A stretch of DNA of 64,000 nt from the NCBI GenBank assembly GCA_009760885.1, contig CM019719.1, positions 24,450,084-24,514,083 of the forward strand, in the 5' to 3' direction. The notes beneath the pieces were generated by a model. The model saw only the letters and a list, made by a program, of their open reading frames with translations, was not told the origin of the DNA and did no database searches. The position numbers and the translations under genes are program-made. Source of the stretch: Achatina immaculata. Taxonomy: Eukaryota > Mollusca > Gastropoda > Stylommatophora > Achatinidae. Every line of letters begins with the position of its first letter. Position 1 is the first letter of the stretch. This document shows positions 33,110 to 46,700 of this stretch, one piece after another.

Positions 33110-34915
33110 ACAGTACCTCTCCCTAAGTCCACCCCTTCTTACTTTTCAAACTTCCTCACAGCATCACTCTGCAACCCCTCTTCCCCAGTTATCTGTTTCA
33201 ACTTCTCCTAGCTAGGTCAATATTGCATCACACACTCTCTCTCCCCTCCCCGGTTCCCCATCCACCACCCCCAGTTACAACCCACCGACCACATGTCACA
33301 GGTCTCTATTTAAACAGTCTCCATGTTCTACTAAATCCATTCCTGACACTCATCGCCGGACAAGCCACACCTTACAATTTACAGCTAAGTACAATTTTTA
33401 AAAAAAAATAGTATTCATGTGAATCTATACTTTATCTCCTCTCTCTATTTCTTCGTTCTGTATGTTTTTGTATGAAAGGCTGGTTCTAAGGACTGCAAAC
33501 GCGCCACAAACAGCCTCTGGCAGTCAAGTCCAGCTCCTGGCCTTCCCGTGGCAGAACTGTTTAAACTGACAGGAGAAGGGGCGAGGGCGAATATCTGGCG
33601 CCTGAAAACAAGTTACTTAGGGTAGATGAGTGGCACGTTTGGTAGCTCATCTGCCGCTGTTGGCGAGATCTTCAGCTGCCGTGCGTGGAGCGGTGCTCCT
33701 CCCGGCCAATGAAGAAATTTGCAAATGAGGTTGCCGCGCAGCATCACTGTGGAAAAGGTGGTTGAAAGGATAAAGCGAAACAAACAGTCAAATCACGGCA
33801 CCTCTGGTTTGGAGGTCGGCCACGTCCTGAGTGCAGTCATATCAGGTGAAATGCATGAACCGGCTTGTCTCAGAGGTTAAGACACTGCTGGCGAGACTCC
33901 TCAAATGCCGCGCGTGGAGTGAAGCTCCTCCCAGTTAAGGAAGTAAATGCGGAAAAGAAATAAAGGTTGCTGTGCGGAGCCGATGGGAAAAGGTGGTGGA
34001 AAGTGAAGTTTAACCGGTATGTCCAGTAATATCGCTACGAGAGCTATACCACGGCACCTCTGCTCTAGAGGCCGGCCATGTCCGAAATACACCTACGCTG
34101 GTGAAATATGCCTAAACCGGCACACACCAGGGGTGGAACTTGATGGCTAGACATGTCATGCCACCTCCGCTCTAGAGGTCGGTAACGCCTGATAAACACC
34201 CATACTGGGAAATGCCTAAACCGGCTCAACCCAGGGGTAGAAGTCACTAGTGGCGAGGATTCGTCCTCCTGGACAAAAGCTCCATCCTGGTCACAACTAG
34301 GAAAGGTAGCGGCCACGACCGCAAAATGCTGAAGTCGGAGACACTGGACCAAGAAAGTCTAGATAGGCAACCACCTCTCACCCGGCGGGGATGTCTGCGT
34401 ATCCTAATCAAGCTGAGGTTTTCCGGTGAGAAAGTCCAACTCTGGCCTGGGTGGGTTATCGCCTCTCACCCAGCGGGTATGCACTGATTTCCTAAACACG
34501 TCGAGGTCTTCCGGTGAGAAAGTCCAACCCTAGACTAAACTGGTGCAATGAAAACCACGGTGTCACGCAATCCCGCTTCCGAGACCCACCAAGAATACAG
34601 GCTAAAGCACTGTGATACTCTGAACCCCTTGTGGTCCTTTCGTGGATCTCGTGTGGTCTATTTTGGACCACACAGGGGACCATGGGACCTAACGAGGACC
34701 ACAGGCGTGAATTCAGTAGGATCACAGTGCGGTTTTTGGTGGTATAAGTGAACGAAGAAGAAGAAGAAGAAGTATGAAAGGCTCACGCCGAAACGTCACA
34801 ACTTTGTAATCGTTAAGTAATAAAGCTGCTCCTACTTTTTCCTATTTTATACATTCTGGTATCACAGCTTTACTGCAGTGCTTCGTGTATAGTTATATAC
34901 TTATACACTAATTAT
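33110..34915 (+). mobile_element. Penelope-like 3' end, split by R6
   Basis: The left part (33110-33481) matches the non-coding or degenerate 3' portion of the element at 26925. The right part (34773-34915) carries GGCTCACGCCGAAACGTCAC and AATAAAGCTGCTCCTAC, then ATCACAGCTTTACTGCAGTG, as in the copies at 38.4 kb. Confidence 0.78.
33482..34772 (+). mobile_element. R6: full-length GAA-tailed modular retroposon (source of R7)
   Basis: It starts GGTTCTAAGGACTGCAAACG and ends with GAAGAAGAAGAAG. TATGAAAGGCT is repeated at 33471-33481 and 34773-34783. By eye it differs from R7's first 1,291 bp at a single position (33610 versus 41230). It is non-coding and sits upstream of ANKRD54. Confidence 0.93.
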
Positions 34916-35020
34916 TGTGTTATTACATTTTTAAAAAGTCACTATCTCGAATAATGCTTTCATGACATCTGAGTTTTTATAAACTGAACAGTGAATCATG
35001 TAAACATGTTGAACATTCTT

Positions 35021-36870
35021 ACATCTTACATCCTTCCCGTGCCGTTAAACGTCACATAGGCTTGCATAGTTGTTTGCCAAGTTTTCCTGTTTTCGGCGAG
35101 TCTTTCAACTTCATCAAGGGATGTTATGCCCACTAAACTGGCTTCTGTTTTCTTTAGAGTTTCACGTGGTCGACTTCTTTTTCTTCGGCCTGTTGTGCTC
35201 CACTTGATAGCTTGTTTTGGTACTCTGTTTCTTCTCATCACATGGCCTACATATGTTAATTTTCCTTTTCTGATCACCCATGAGACAGGTTGTTGTTTGT
35301 TCATCTGTCTTATCTCTGTGTTGTTCTTAAATTCATTCCACTTTATACTAAGTATTTTTCTTAGGCATTTGTTTTCAAAAGAGTCTAATTTCTTGTCTAT
35401 TTCTTTAGTTGTTTTCCAGCTTTCGCATGCATAATGAGTGTGGATATTACATTTGAATTGAATAATCTTAACTTGGTTTTTATGCTTATAACTTTTGAAT
35501 TCCATATGTTCTCAAGATTTTTGAAAGACAATGCTGCTTTTGCAATTCTAATTCTAACTTCCTTCCTGTTGTCACCATCCTGGTCTATGTGGCTGCCAGG
35601 ATATACAAAGTGGATTACTTTATCAACAGCTGTTCCTTCTACGTATATTTTTCCTTCTTGATTAATGAGAAATTTCATAATTTTTGTTTTGTCTTTGTTA
35701 ATTTCAAGACCTATTTTGCTAGCCAAGGAAGACAGGGAATCTGTTTTTTCCTGCATGGATTTTACATTGTCACTTATAAGAGTTATGTCATCTGCAAAAT
35801 CAAGATCTTCTATTTGGGTCCCATGTACCCAATCAATGGCTGTTTTACCAGTACAGCATCTTTCATTATAAAGTTCATAGCAATTCCAAAAAGCAAGGGA
35901 GACAATATAAACATCACTGTTTCAAGCATGTTTCAATCTAAATCTTATCTTATATCTTATATCCTTCCCGTGCCATTAGACGTCACATAGGGCTCGCAAA
36001 GTAGTTCGCCAATTTTTCCTGTCTTCGGCGAGTCTTTCAACCTCATCAAAGGATTTTATGCCTGTTAACTTGGCCTCTCTTAATAATGTTCTCTTCAGAG
36101 TTTCACGCGGTCTGCCCCTTTTTCTTCGGCCTGTTGTGTTCCACTTGATAGCTTGTTTTGGGATTCTCTGCTCATTTCTTCTCATCAAGTGGCCAACATA
36201 TGTCCATCTCCTTTTCCTGATCACCCGTGAGACTGGTTGTTGTTCAGTCATCTGTCTTATCTCTGCATTGTTCTTGAATTCATTCCACTTGATGCCGAGT
36301 ATTTTCCTTAGGCATTTGTTTTCAAAAGAGTCTAATTTTTTTTCTATTTCTTTAGTTGTTTTCCAGCTTTCGCATGCATAAATGAGGGTGGATATTACAT
36401 TTGAATTGAATAGTCTTAACTTGGTTTTTGTGCTTATAACTTTTGAATTCCATATGTTCTCAAGATTCTTGAAGATTGATGCTGCTTTTGCAATTCTGAT
36501 CCTAACTTCCTTTCTAGTGTCACCATCCTGGTCTATGTAGCTGCCAAGGTATGCAAATTGATTGACTTCTTCAATATCTGTCCCTTCTATGTGTATTTTT
36601 CCATTTTTCAATCTAAAACCATTCGCTAATTCCTTCTTTTGTCTTGACTGCACAAACATATTCATTGTAGAGATCTCTAGTGATGTTGACAATTTTAGAT
36701 AGTATTCCATATAGTCTTAAAATTCTCCACAATGAATCTCTGTGTATGCTATCAAATTCCTTTGTAAAGTCTATAAAGTTCAGGATGAATGGTTTTTGCT
36801 TTTTAATATGTTCTACAAGTATTATTTTCAGAGTAAACATCTAGTCGAGACAGGTTTCCCCTTTTGTTCT
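35021..36870 (-). mobile_element. LINE-a copy, split by another LINE-a
   Basis: Minus-strand coding: left part TGRRKRSRPRETLKKTEASL and FVYPGSHIDQDGDNRKEVRI; right part (36618-36870) [20 protein letters not shown] and YNEYVCAVKTKEGISEWF. The two parts are interrupted by 35943-36605. The left 130 bp are the outer limit of the flank carried into R7. Confidence 0.88.
35943..36605 (-). mobile_element. LINE-a 3' fragment inserted into LINE-a
   Basis: TTTCAATCTAAA is repeated at 35931-35942 and 36606-36617. Coding includes [20 protein letters not shown], then [20 protein letters not shown], and the tail is CTTATCTTATATCTTATATC on the plus strand. The open frame 36710-35976 is a chimera across the junction. 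Confidence 0.9.
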
Positions 36871-37533
36871 TTCTCCCAAATTGTTCTAACTAGATAACCG
36901 GTTAAGAAGCAGAGGGAACTTTTTCACAGACTGAAACAAAAAAAAAAAAAAGCTATTTTCTCCCTATGTTCTCTCCTCATGATTGCTCATTTTGATAACA
37001 CACTCTAGTAGTTTAAGAGAAGATTGAAATTTAACTAACTCGAGGGCACCGGTAGCTGTTCTTCAACACCTATTCGCAAAACATCATCGTTATCATTACG
37101 TGGCACCTCCCCAAGGAAGGTTCGCTGCAATGAATCTTCACTCTGCTCTGTTTCTTAAAACACTCGGCCAAGCTTGCCCCTGTCCACCTCTTGATGTTTA
37201 TCCACCAGTCTATATCGCTGTCGTCCTCTTGTTCTTTTCCCTTCGATCTTGCCTTCAAGAAGGGTCTTCAATATAGTATTATTATTCGCAAAAGAAAGAG
37301 GTAAACATTGACTACACCAGCGCCTATGGGTGGGGAATTGTAATGTTCAAATATTTTGTGTCAGTATCGATACATAAGATCATATTGGCCCAGAAGACCG
37401 TGATTTGCCCAGTTACTGACAGCTGGAGAAGACTCCAACTAGTTGTTGCAATTAGTTTTATCGGACGTTCATGCAATGTTAAAATTGAACTTAAGATTGA
37501 CATACTCTTGGAAAGCAAGAATCTGAACACATA
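36871..37533 (+). promoter_or_regulatory. presumed ANKRD54 promoter and 5' UTR
   Basis: Largely repeat-free sequence between the LINE-a end and the ANKRD54 start. An in-frame TGA at 37498-37500 closes the frame upstream of the first ATG. No core promoter motif stands out. Confidence 0.4.
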
Positions 37534-37791
37534 ATGGAGGTAGAGGAAAGCGAAGCGGAAGGAGAAATAACACATTTACTTGAAGGCAGTGGCTCGGCAG
37601 AGACGCAACCAGTGTCAGTGGAGTTCAGTTCTCACTTCTCTACTGAGACGTCAGCACCGACCGTGCAAAATCCTAATTGCAGAACGTTGCATATGCTTGT
37701 TCCCTTCACAGAGCCACCCAGGCAGCAGTTCATTACACATACTTTACCAAGTATACAGTTTCCGAAGCTGCCTTTCGTGGACCCTAGCAAG
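37534..37791 (+). CDS. ANKRD54: ANKRD54 exon 1
   Basis: Residues 1-86: acidic start (MEVEESEAEGEITHLLEGSG), then RTLHMLVPF, resembling the human RYLHVLW region. The donor is AGCAAG|GTTAGC, phase 0. The start is the first ATG after an in-frame TGA at 37498. Confidence 0.88.
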
Positions 37792-40700
37792 GTTAGCAAA
37801 GATCTGTTTTCTCTTTTCAATTACGCTTGATCTTGATGTTTTTTTTCTCAATTAAATTATATTTTCATAATAGTTGGCAGTCATCGTTTTCTTTATGTCA
37901 TAGCAGTACAATGTTCTCTCCATGAGCTGCAAAGACTGGTCACCCAGAACTCTGTCACAACCCTGAACTTGGCAGGATGCACAAGTTGGAACGCTATGCA
38001 ACATAGTGCATCAATGCTAACTTCATTGGCCGTGGCAACATAGTGCATCAATGCTAACTTCATTGGCCCTGGCAACATAGTGCATCAATGCTAACTTCAT
38101 TGGCCATGGCAGCATAGTGCATCAATGTTAATTTCACTGGCCGTGGCAACATAGTGCATCAATGCTAACTTCATTGGCCATGGCAACAGAAGACCAAGAG
38201 CTTAACAGCAATAAGAGATCAAAATAAACTTACTTTTGTTTACCACTATTTTTTTTTTCTTTATGTTTTTTCTGCAGCTCAAGTAAACAGATCTTTGTGG
38301 AAACACATGAATAATTATTGTATAAATATATAAAACTAAGCATATAATTATACACGAAGCCACTGCAGTAAAGCTGTGATAACAAAATATATAAACTAGA
38401 AAAAAAAAAAGCAGGAACAGCTTTATTAATTAATGAGCACACAGTTGTGACGTTTCAACTTACACCGTAATAATACAAAAATGCACAGGAGGAAGAAATA
38501 GAGAAAGGAGATAAAATATAAATTCACATGAATCCGTGTAAAAAATAGGAATGGAAAAAATAGAATAAATGGAGCATTTAGGTGTGACTTGTAAGAACCT
38601 GTGACTTATAAGAGGCTGTGTCCAGAAGTGCATGTGGTGGAGTGTAGAGAATGTTTAAAAGGAGACTTGTGATGTGTGACAGGTCAGTTGTAAAGGGGGT
38701 TTGGGGGTGGGGACCGCAGAAAGGAGAGAGAGTGGTAATCAAGCTGGGAGAAAGTGGAATAGGTGATTCTAGTTTGGGTGGAGGGGTTGTAGTCTGAGGA
38801 GGTTCTGAACTATGTGATGCAAGTGAGATAGGAGTAGAATTATACTGTTGCAATCATATTCCCTCAGCACTAAGTTCTACTCCTTTCTCACCTGCAACAC
38901 ATAGTTCAGAACCGAAACGTTACAACTGTGTGCTTGTTAATTAATAAAGCTGTTCCTACTTTTTTCCTAGTTTATACATTTTGTGGAAACACTACCTGTT
39001 TTTCATGTAAAGAGGTTTAATTTTGTCTCTTTTCTGCAGCTAAAACCAATAGATCTTAGTGGAATATTGCCAGTGACAAATATGACATTGGATACAGATG
39101 TTGCAAACAGGATTCAGGAATTGAACACATGTCGAATGATGTTCCATGTCCCAGGAGGACCCAGATCAAAAGAGATTGTCCCAGTGTCTTACTGTCATAA
39201 TCAGCTCAGGCTGGCAAGGAAGCAGGTTCTTTCAAGAATTGGGATACCTAGTTGGTCAGGTAAAAAATTCTTTTAATGCTATGTTTATATTGTTTTTATT
39301 CAGTTCAAATACCTCCATTATTTTTATTCAATTCAAATGTAATATCCACCCTCATTTATGCATGCGAAAGCTGGAAAACAACTAAAGAAATAGACAAGAA
39401 ATAAGACTCTTTTGAAAACAAATGCCTAAGGAAAATACTTGGCATCAGGTGGAACGAATTCAAGAACAATGCAGAGATAAGACAGATGAATGAACGACAA
39501 CCAGTATCATGGGTGATCAGGAAAAGGAGATGGACATATGGTGGTTACATGATGAGAAGAAATGGTCAGAGAATCCCAAAACAAGCTATAAAGTGGAACA
39601 CAATAGGCCAAAGAAAAAGAGGCAGATCGCGCGAAACTCTAAAGAGGACATTGTTAAGAGAGGCCAAATTAACAGGCATAAAATCCCTTGATGAGGTTGA
39701 AAGACTTGCTGAAGACAGGAGAAATTAGTGAACTACCATGTGAGCCCTATGTGACGTTTAACGACACGGAAAGGATATAAGATATGTTGTTTAATAATAA
39801 TAAGGTGAATATATGTCCACAAGTGTGCAAACTAATATACACATTTACTACCACAAGGCAGTGGACAGTAACTTATATGTAAAAATGTTAGGTAAAAGCT
39901 TTACATACAGTAAATATTTGTCGTGTTTGACCAGTAACTAAAGTTTTTATATGTCGTTTTTTTGTGTTTTAAGTATATTTAGACACTTTAGCTGTTGTCT
40001 CTTGATATAATGGTAGACAGAGGTGTCTAGGTCATTTTTACAAAACTTGTAAATGGCATTTTGCGCCTATCTTTCATACAAGGAGACCATGTGTTTAATT
40101 TTTCTCTGATTTTCATGTTTTTAATATGTTGTTTTTGTATGTGATCTATGAAAAAGGGTTTTGCTGAAATATTGTTGTTCTTGAAAATTAAGAACAACTG
40201 ATAACTGGTAATAATCATCATCATCATGTGCCGTGCCGACTGGTGTTGGCTATTATGCTTCTCCAGAGTATCCGATCCTTCATGCAGGCCATCAGTTCAG
40301 TTGGTGATCTCCTCTCACACTATCCCGTCAGACTGTCCAGTATCATTTCTCTTGGTCTTCCTTTTGATCTTCTTCCTTCTATTTTTCCTGTTGTTATATT
40401 TTCATTGCCCCCTCTGGTAAACTGGATAACTAGTAAACAAACCAAAAACCCTAGGCAACCTACAAATGGACAAAGCAGACATTATAACAGACACCATATC
40501 AAAATTACAAGGAAATGAAAAAAAAATTTTGAATGCAGTACCTGTCATCAAAGACTATGCAAAAAGGGAATAACAAAGGGTAGATTTAGAACTTTGTGGA
40601 AGAGATCAAGCTGTATTCAGTCAACATGCCATTGGCACTATCAACCAACACACACTATGTACAACACTGAGGTTAAAAGGCTGAGCACATATGGGAGTGT

Positions 40701-43700
40701 CTTGAGTGCAAGGAGGCCCATCTCTAGGCCAGCAGCAGAACATGGCCATTCTTGAAGTTCAGGATGGATTGTTGTCCTTGTTTCTGCCCACTTTCCTCAT
40801 TCTTTCTGTTTTTTTATAAAACTGAGCCATGCACCTTGGTCTGCCTTTGTTACTAGAACCAGTTTTACTGCAGTCGTTGTTTCTTTTATTTCTCTTGGTA
40901 CACAGCCATTCATCTTTTGACATGCCTCTTCTGTTTATGAATTATTTTGTTAAAAAAATAAGTAGTTTATACATAAGCCATTCAGTGTTTAAACTTAAGT
41001 AGTTAATTTAATTTATATTTTAAACAGTAAACCATTTGTTGTTTAAAACATAAGTAGTTATAATGAGCCAGCAGTTGTGCCAACTGTTTTACCACCCCTG
41101 AGGTTCTAAGGACTGCAAACGCGCCACAAACAGCCTCTGGCAGTCAAGTCCAGCTCCTGGCCTTCCCGTGGCAGAACTGTTTAAACTGACAGGAGAAGGG
41201 GCGAGGGCGAATATCTGGCGCCTGAAAACCAGTTACTTAGGGTAGATGAGTGGCACGTTTGGTAGCTCATCTGCCGCTGTTGGCGAGATCTTCAGCTGCC
41301 GTGCGTGGAGCGGTGCTCCTCCCGGCCAATGAAGAAATTTGCAAATGAGGTTGCCGCGCAGCATCACTGTGGAAAAGGTGGTTGAAAGGATAAAGCGAAA
41401 CAAACAGTCAAATCACGGCACCTCTGGTTTGGAGGTCGGCCACGTCCTGAGTGCAGTCATATCAGGTGAAATGCATGAACCGGCTTGTCTCAGAGGTTAA
41501 GACACTGCTGGCGAGACTCCTCAAATGCCGCGCGTGGAGTGAAGCTCCTCCCAGTTAAGGAAGTAAATGCGGAAAAGAAATAAAGGTTGCTGTGCGGAGC
41601 CGATGGGAAAAGGTGGTGGAAAGTGAAGTTTAACCGGTATGTCCAGTAATATCGCTACGAGAGCTATACCACGGCACCTCTGCTCTAGAGGCCGGCCATG
41701 TCCGAAATACACCTACGCTGGTGAAATATGCCTAAACCGGCACACACCAGGGGTGGAACTTGATGGCTAGACATGTCATGCCACCTCCGCTCTAGAGGTC
41801 GGTAACGCCTGATAAACACCCATACTGGGAAATGCCTAAACCGGCTCAACCCAGGGGTAGAAGTCACTAGTGGCGAGGATTCGTCCTCCTGGACAAAAGC
41901 TCCATCCTGGTCACAACTAGGAAAGGTAGCGGCCACGACCGCAAAATGCTGAAGTCGGAGACACTGGACCAAGAAAGTCTAGATAGGCAACCACCTCTCA
42001 CCCGGCGGGGATGTCTGCGTATCCTAATCAAGCTGAGGTTTTCCGGTGAGAAAGTCCAACTCTGGCCTGGGTGGGTTATCGCCTCTCACCCAGCGGGTAT
42101 GCACTGATTTCCTAAACACGTCGAGGTCTTCCGGTGAGAAAGTCCAACCCTAGACTAAACTGGTGCAATGAAAACCACGGTGTCACGCAATCCCGCTTCC
42201 GAGACCCACCAAGAATACAGGCTAAAGCACTGTGATACTCTGAACCCCTTGTGGTCCTTTCGTGGATCTCGTGTGGTCTATTTTGGACCACACAGGGGAC
42301 CATGGGACCTAACGAGGACCACAGGCGTGAATTCAGTAGGATCACAGTGCGGTTTTTGGTGGTATAAGTGAACGAAGAAGAAGAAGAAGAAGTATGAAAG
42401 GCTCACGCCGAAACGTCACAACTTTGTAATCGTTAAGTAATAAAGCTGCTCCTACTTTTTCCTATTTTATACATTCTGGTATCACAGCTTTACTGCAGTG
42501 CTTCGTGTATAGTTATATACTTATACACTAATTATTGTGTTATTACATTTTTAAAAAGTCACTATCTCGAATAATGCTTTCATGACATCTGAGTTTTTAT
42601 AAACTGAACAGTGAATCATGTAAACATGTTGAACATTCTTACATCTTACATCCTTCCCGTGCCGTTAAACGTCACATAGGCTTGCATAGTTGTTTGCCAA
42701 GTTTTCCTGTTTTCGGCAAGTCTTTCAACTTCATCAAGGGATGTTATGCCCACTAAACTGGCTTCTGTTTTCCTTGTGGATCTCGTGTGGTCTATTTTGG
42801 ACCACACAGGGGACCACGGGACCTAACGAGGACCACATGCGTGAATTCAGTAGGTTCACAGTGCGGTTTTTGGTGGTAGAAGTGAATGAAGAAGAAGAAG
42901 AAGGACCACCCCTGTGAAAACATAAACTATCAGATGTTTGACTGGCCAGATCTCAGCAGTATGGGAAGCACTCTTCTTCCCCTATGACATGATAGATATA
43001 ACATATTATATGGAACAATAAAATAGGTGAAAAACACTTTTAAAGATTTCACTACATAACAGTATGTTGAAGGATAACAGCCCATCCACAGCTTAACAAC
43101 AAATAGTGAACTGTAAGTTTAAAAACTGTCTTATTCAAAGCTTGTCTTTTTCAAATCATTCTCTCTCTATTTATGGCTAAAGGTTAGTGAAGTCTCTTAC
43201 ATAAAGTTTTCATGTCTGAGGTCGTCATCATCACCATCACCATGTGCCATCTTTTACAAGGAAGTTTGGTTGTAATGGATCTCCAACTTTATGTATTGCA
43301 TATTTCCATGCTGCATTCAATCAAGTGTGCTTCTGTCCTATGTTTGATGTTGTCTACTCATCTGATGCTGTTTGATTGTCCACATCATTCTTGAATGTTT
43401 TCCGCTGAGTATAAATCTCAGTTCTCAGAAAGTTGTGTTTTTACATTGTGTCAGTAATATGTGTATGTAATATAAGTCTTTTGAGAACTTTATAATGTAA
43501 TATTCTCACATCTCTTGTCATTGCAGAAGAAAGGAGGCTATTGACAGCAGTTAGAAGTGCTGATATATCCACAGGTAAAGACACAATCTGCCTTTTTTCA
43601 TGATTACATTAGATGTTACTGATTTCTTTAAAAGTAGTTTACAGATTCTTTAGATTTTGCTCCAAGCAGTTCTGAAGGTGTGTACTTAAGTGTCATCTTG

Positions 43701-46700
43701 CACAGTGTTTTATACATATGTCAGTTATTTTTGTTGATCTTTCATATTTCTGAGTTATATGAAAGAATTGAGTAAACAGTAAGATTTGTACATAATTAGA
43801 TTCATTTGCTTTCCTTGTCTTGTCTTGTCTCCTTCCTCATATACTTTTCATTGTTAAGGGGACAAATAGACTTCTTGATAAGGCTCAGTGATTTGCTTCA
43901 TATGATGGGATATTTAATACTTCTGTGATTTCCTCTCTCCATCTCCTGCGTGGGCAGCCTCTTCCTCTGTTGCCTACAAATCTTAGTGTGAATGTTTTCT
44001 GTGATATACTGTCTGGTGGTAACCATGTAACATGGCCAAACCATCTGACTTGCTGTTTCTGGATATAGTGTAATACTGGTGTTACTCCAACCTTTGCCCT
44101 GGTGGTGTCCTTTCTTATTTGGTCTCTTCTTGTTACATTAGTATTCTCTTAAACATCTCAATTCTGTCATGATGAGTTTTCTTTTGTTCTCTAGGATATG
44201 AATAGTAAGGGAGTAACCAACAGCCTTGCCTCACTCCAGATTTTATGATGAACGGTTCAGAGTATCCTGCACTTGTTCTAACTGTACAGTGACTTTTTTT
44301 GTACAGATTTTTGCTAGGTTGATCAGATGTGTACTGACTCCATAATGCTGTAAGATTTCCCACAGTTTATATCTATCTACTCTATCAGATGCTTTTTCTT
44401 ATCTACATAAGCAATGTGCAGTATCTGGTTGTGTTCAACTGATTTTTCTGTTAGTTGTCTTAGGGAAAAGATGGCATCTATACAGCTTCTATTTTTTCTA
44501 AATCCCATCTGAGTTTCATTTAACTGTGGTTCAGTCACTGGTTGCAGTCTGTTCTCTAGGATTTTGCAGAACATTTTCCCAGTATGGCTTAGCAGTGAGA
44601 TACCTCTAAATTGGTTGCAGTCCCTTTTACTGCCTTTTTTCTTCCATATTGAAATAATTACAACATTTCTCCAGTCCTATGGTCTTTCTTGTTTTTCTCA
44701 TGCCAAGTTTTAGAATCTGTGAAGCCAGGCTATTCCAGCCTCTTTCGCACATTGGGTATTCCATCACATCTCGGGGCTTTGTTCATTGGGGCCTTTCTGA
44801 TGGCTTCTCTGTCTTCTTCGTTTGCTTCTACCACCAAAAACGTCCCATTATCCTACTGAATTTACTCCTGTGGTCCCCGAGAGGACCACAAGAAATCCCT
44901 GAGAGGACCATAAGAGGTTCAGAGTATCGCGAATCTCGCCAGCAGTGTCTTAGTTTAGTTCCTGGGTTAAGTCAATTTAGGCAGTCTGCCCCAGTATGGG
45001 TGTATATAGGACGTGGCCGGCCTCTAGAGCAGAGGGGCTGTGATTTCAGTACCCCTGACCTCGAAAGTACTGGTTACTTCACTTAATCATTTTTCTTCAT
45101 TTTTTTCATGGTGGTGCTACGCTGCAACCCTAATCACATTTTTCTTCATTGGCCAGGAGGAGTTTCACCCCACGCACGGCAGCTGAAGAATCTTGCCAGC
45201 AGCGGGTTTTAAATCAGAGTTTTCCTTCTCCTGGATGAGCTACAAAGACTCTCATCTACCCAAAAGCGTCTGGTTTTCAAGTGCCAGATATTCGCCTTTC
45301 GCCCCTTCTCCTGTCAGTTTAAACAGTTCCACCACGAGAAGGCCAGAAGCTGGACTTGGACTGTCAGAGGCTATTTGAGACGCATGCCTTGGACACATTT
45401 AATGGAATGGAGAGCGTATCGTCCACCCCACCTCCGGCTATAACAGTCATTAGAGCCATGTCTTCTCTGATTTCAGCTTGTAGCATGTTTGGTTCTAGTT
45501 CTAAGGGGCCAGCTGTGTTGTTATCATGGATTTGGGTTGCCTCAGATGGTATATTGAGTAACTTGTCGAAGCGCTGTCACCGTCGCTGTACTACTTTCTC
45601 TGGTTCACATATTGGATCACCATTAACATCGCTCACAATCTCTGTTGTCACATGTTTCCTTTGCTACTCACAGAATGCTGGTTTTGAACAAGGTCCATTC
45701 CTCTTCCACTGATTTTTTTTCTGTTGGTAAGTTTATGAACAGTTCTCTTATTTCTTCTCATATTCTTCTTTCACATTCTCTTCATTGAGCTTGCTTAGTT
45801 TTATTGTTTCACTTTTCTTCTTGAGAGTTCTGTTATGACTTTTCCTGTGTGTTCTGATGACTGTTACGACTGCTTTGTGGTATGTTCTTGAACTCAGGTT
45901 GGGTATTGTTCTTGCATCTATGACTGACCTTTTCTTGTTGTTCCTTGCTAATATGAAATCAGTTTTGCTTCTGACTGTCAAATCATTCTATTTGTACCAA
46001 GTATATATTTGAGACTCTGTGTTCAGAGAATGTGTTTGTGATAAAAAGATCATGCTGACTGCATAGTTCATGGAGTCTGCTACCATTTTCATTTCTAATG
46101 CACTGCAGGTCACCAAAGGCACACAGGTGGACTGCTACATCAGCTCTACTAGTTCCCAGTCTTGCATTGAAGTTTCTCATGAGTATAACATTTTCCTCTT
46201 TGCTTATGTTGTTTAGTGTATCATGGAGGTTGTCAAAGAACTCCTCATATTCTTCCTCCATGTCTGTTGCATTACAAGGAGCTTATATTTGGACACTGGT
46301 TTTATTTCATCTGGACAGTTGTAATCTGTTGATATATATTTTGTTTCCAGGATTTTGCCAGCGGCGATTGGTTGCATGATCATTCTGACACCCTGTTTTG
46401 CTCTTTCATGCTCACTCACTCCGGAGTATAGGAATACATAACTCTAATGTGTTTGTTTACAGCCTTTACCTCTGAGTTTAGTGTCTGCAGCTCCTATGAT
46501 CTCTATTTTTCTTCTTTTCATTCCCTCCACTAATTCCTCCTTTTTATCTTTTATGCCACATATTTTGATAGTACATACTTTAAGAATCACTTTTCTGTCT
46601 CTTTGAAGTTTAACATTTCCAAGTTGTTTTTCATTTATATCAGTCCGTCTATTCTTCCTGTGTTTTCATTGAGCAGTAAAGAGAGCTAGTTGCAGTTTGA

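Noticed and set aside
33482..33560. tRNA-derived Pol III promoter in the retroposon 5' end
   Set aside because: AGTCAAGTCC loosely resembles a B box but lacks a base of the consensus, and no A box is at the right distance.
35976..36710. 244-codon open frame as one intact LINE protein
   Set aside because: It crosses the junction of two LINE-a copies separated by a target duplication.
33482..42904. Plain segmental duplication of about 1.67 kb, 7,620 bp apart
   Set aside because: The downstream copy is bounded by a 10-bp target duplication and ends in a second retroposon 3' end, so retroposition explains it better. An assembly artefact remains possible and is noted in the finding.
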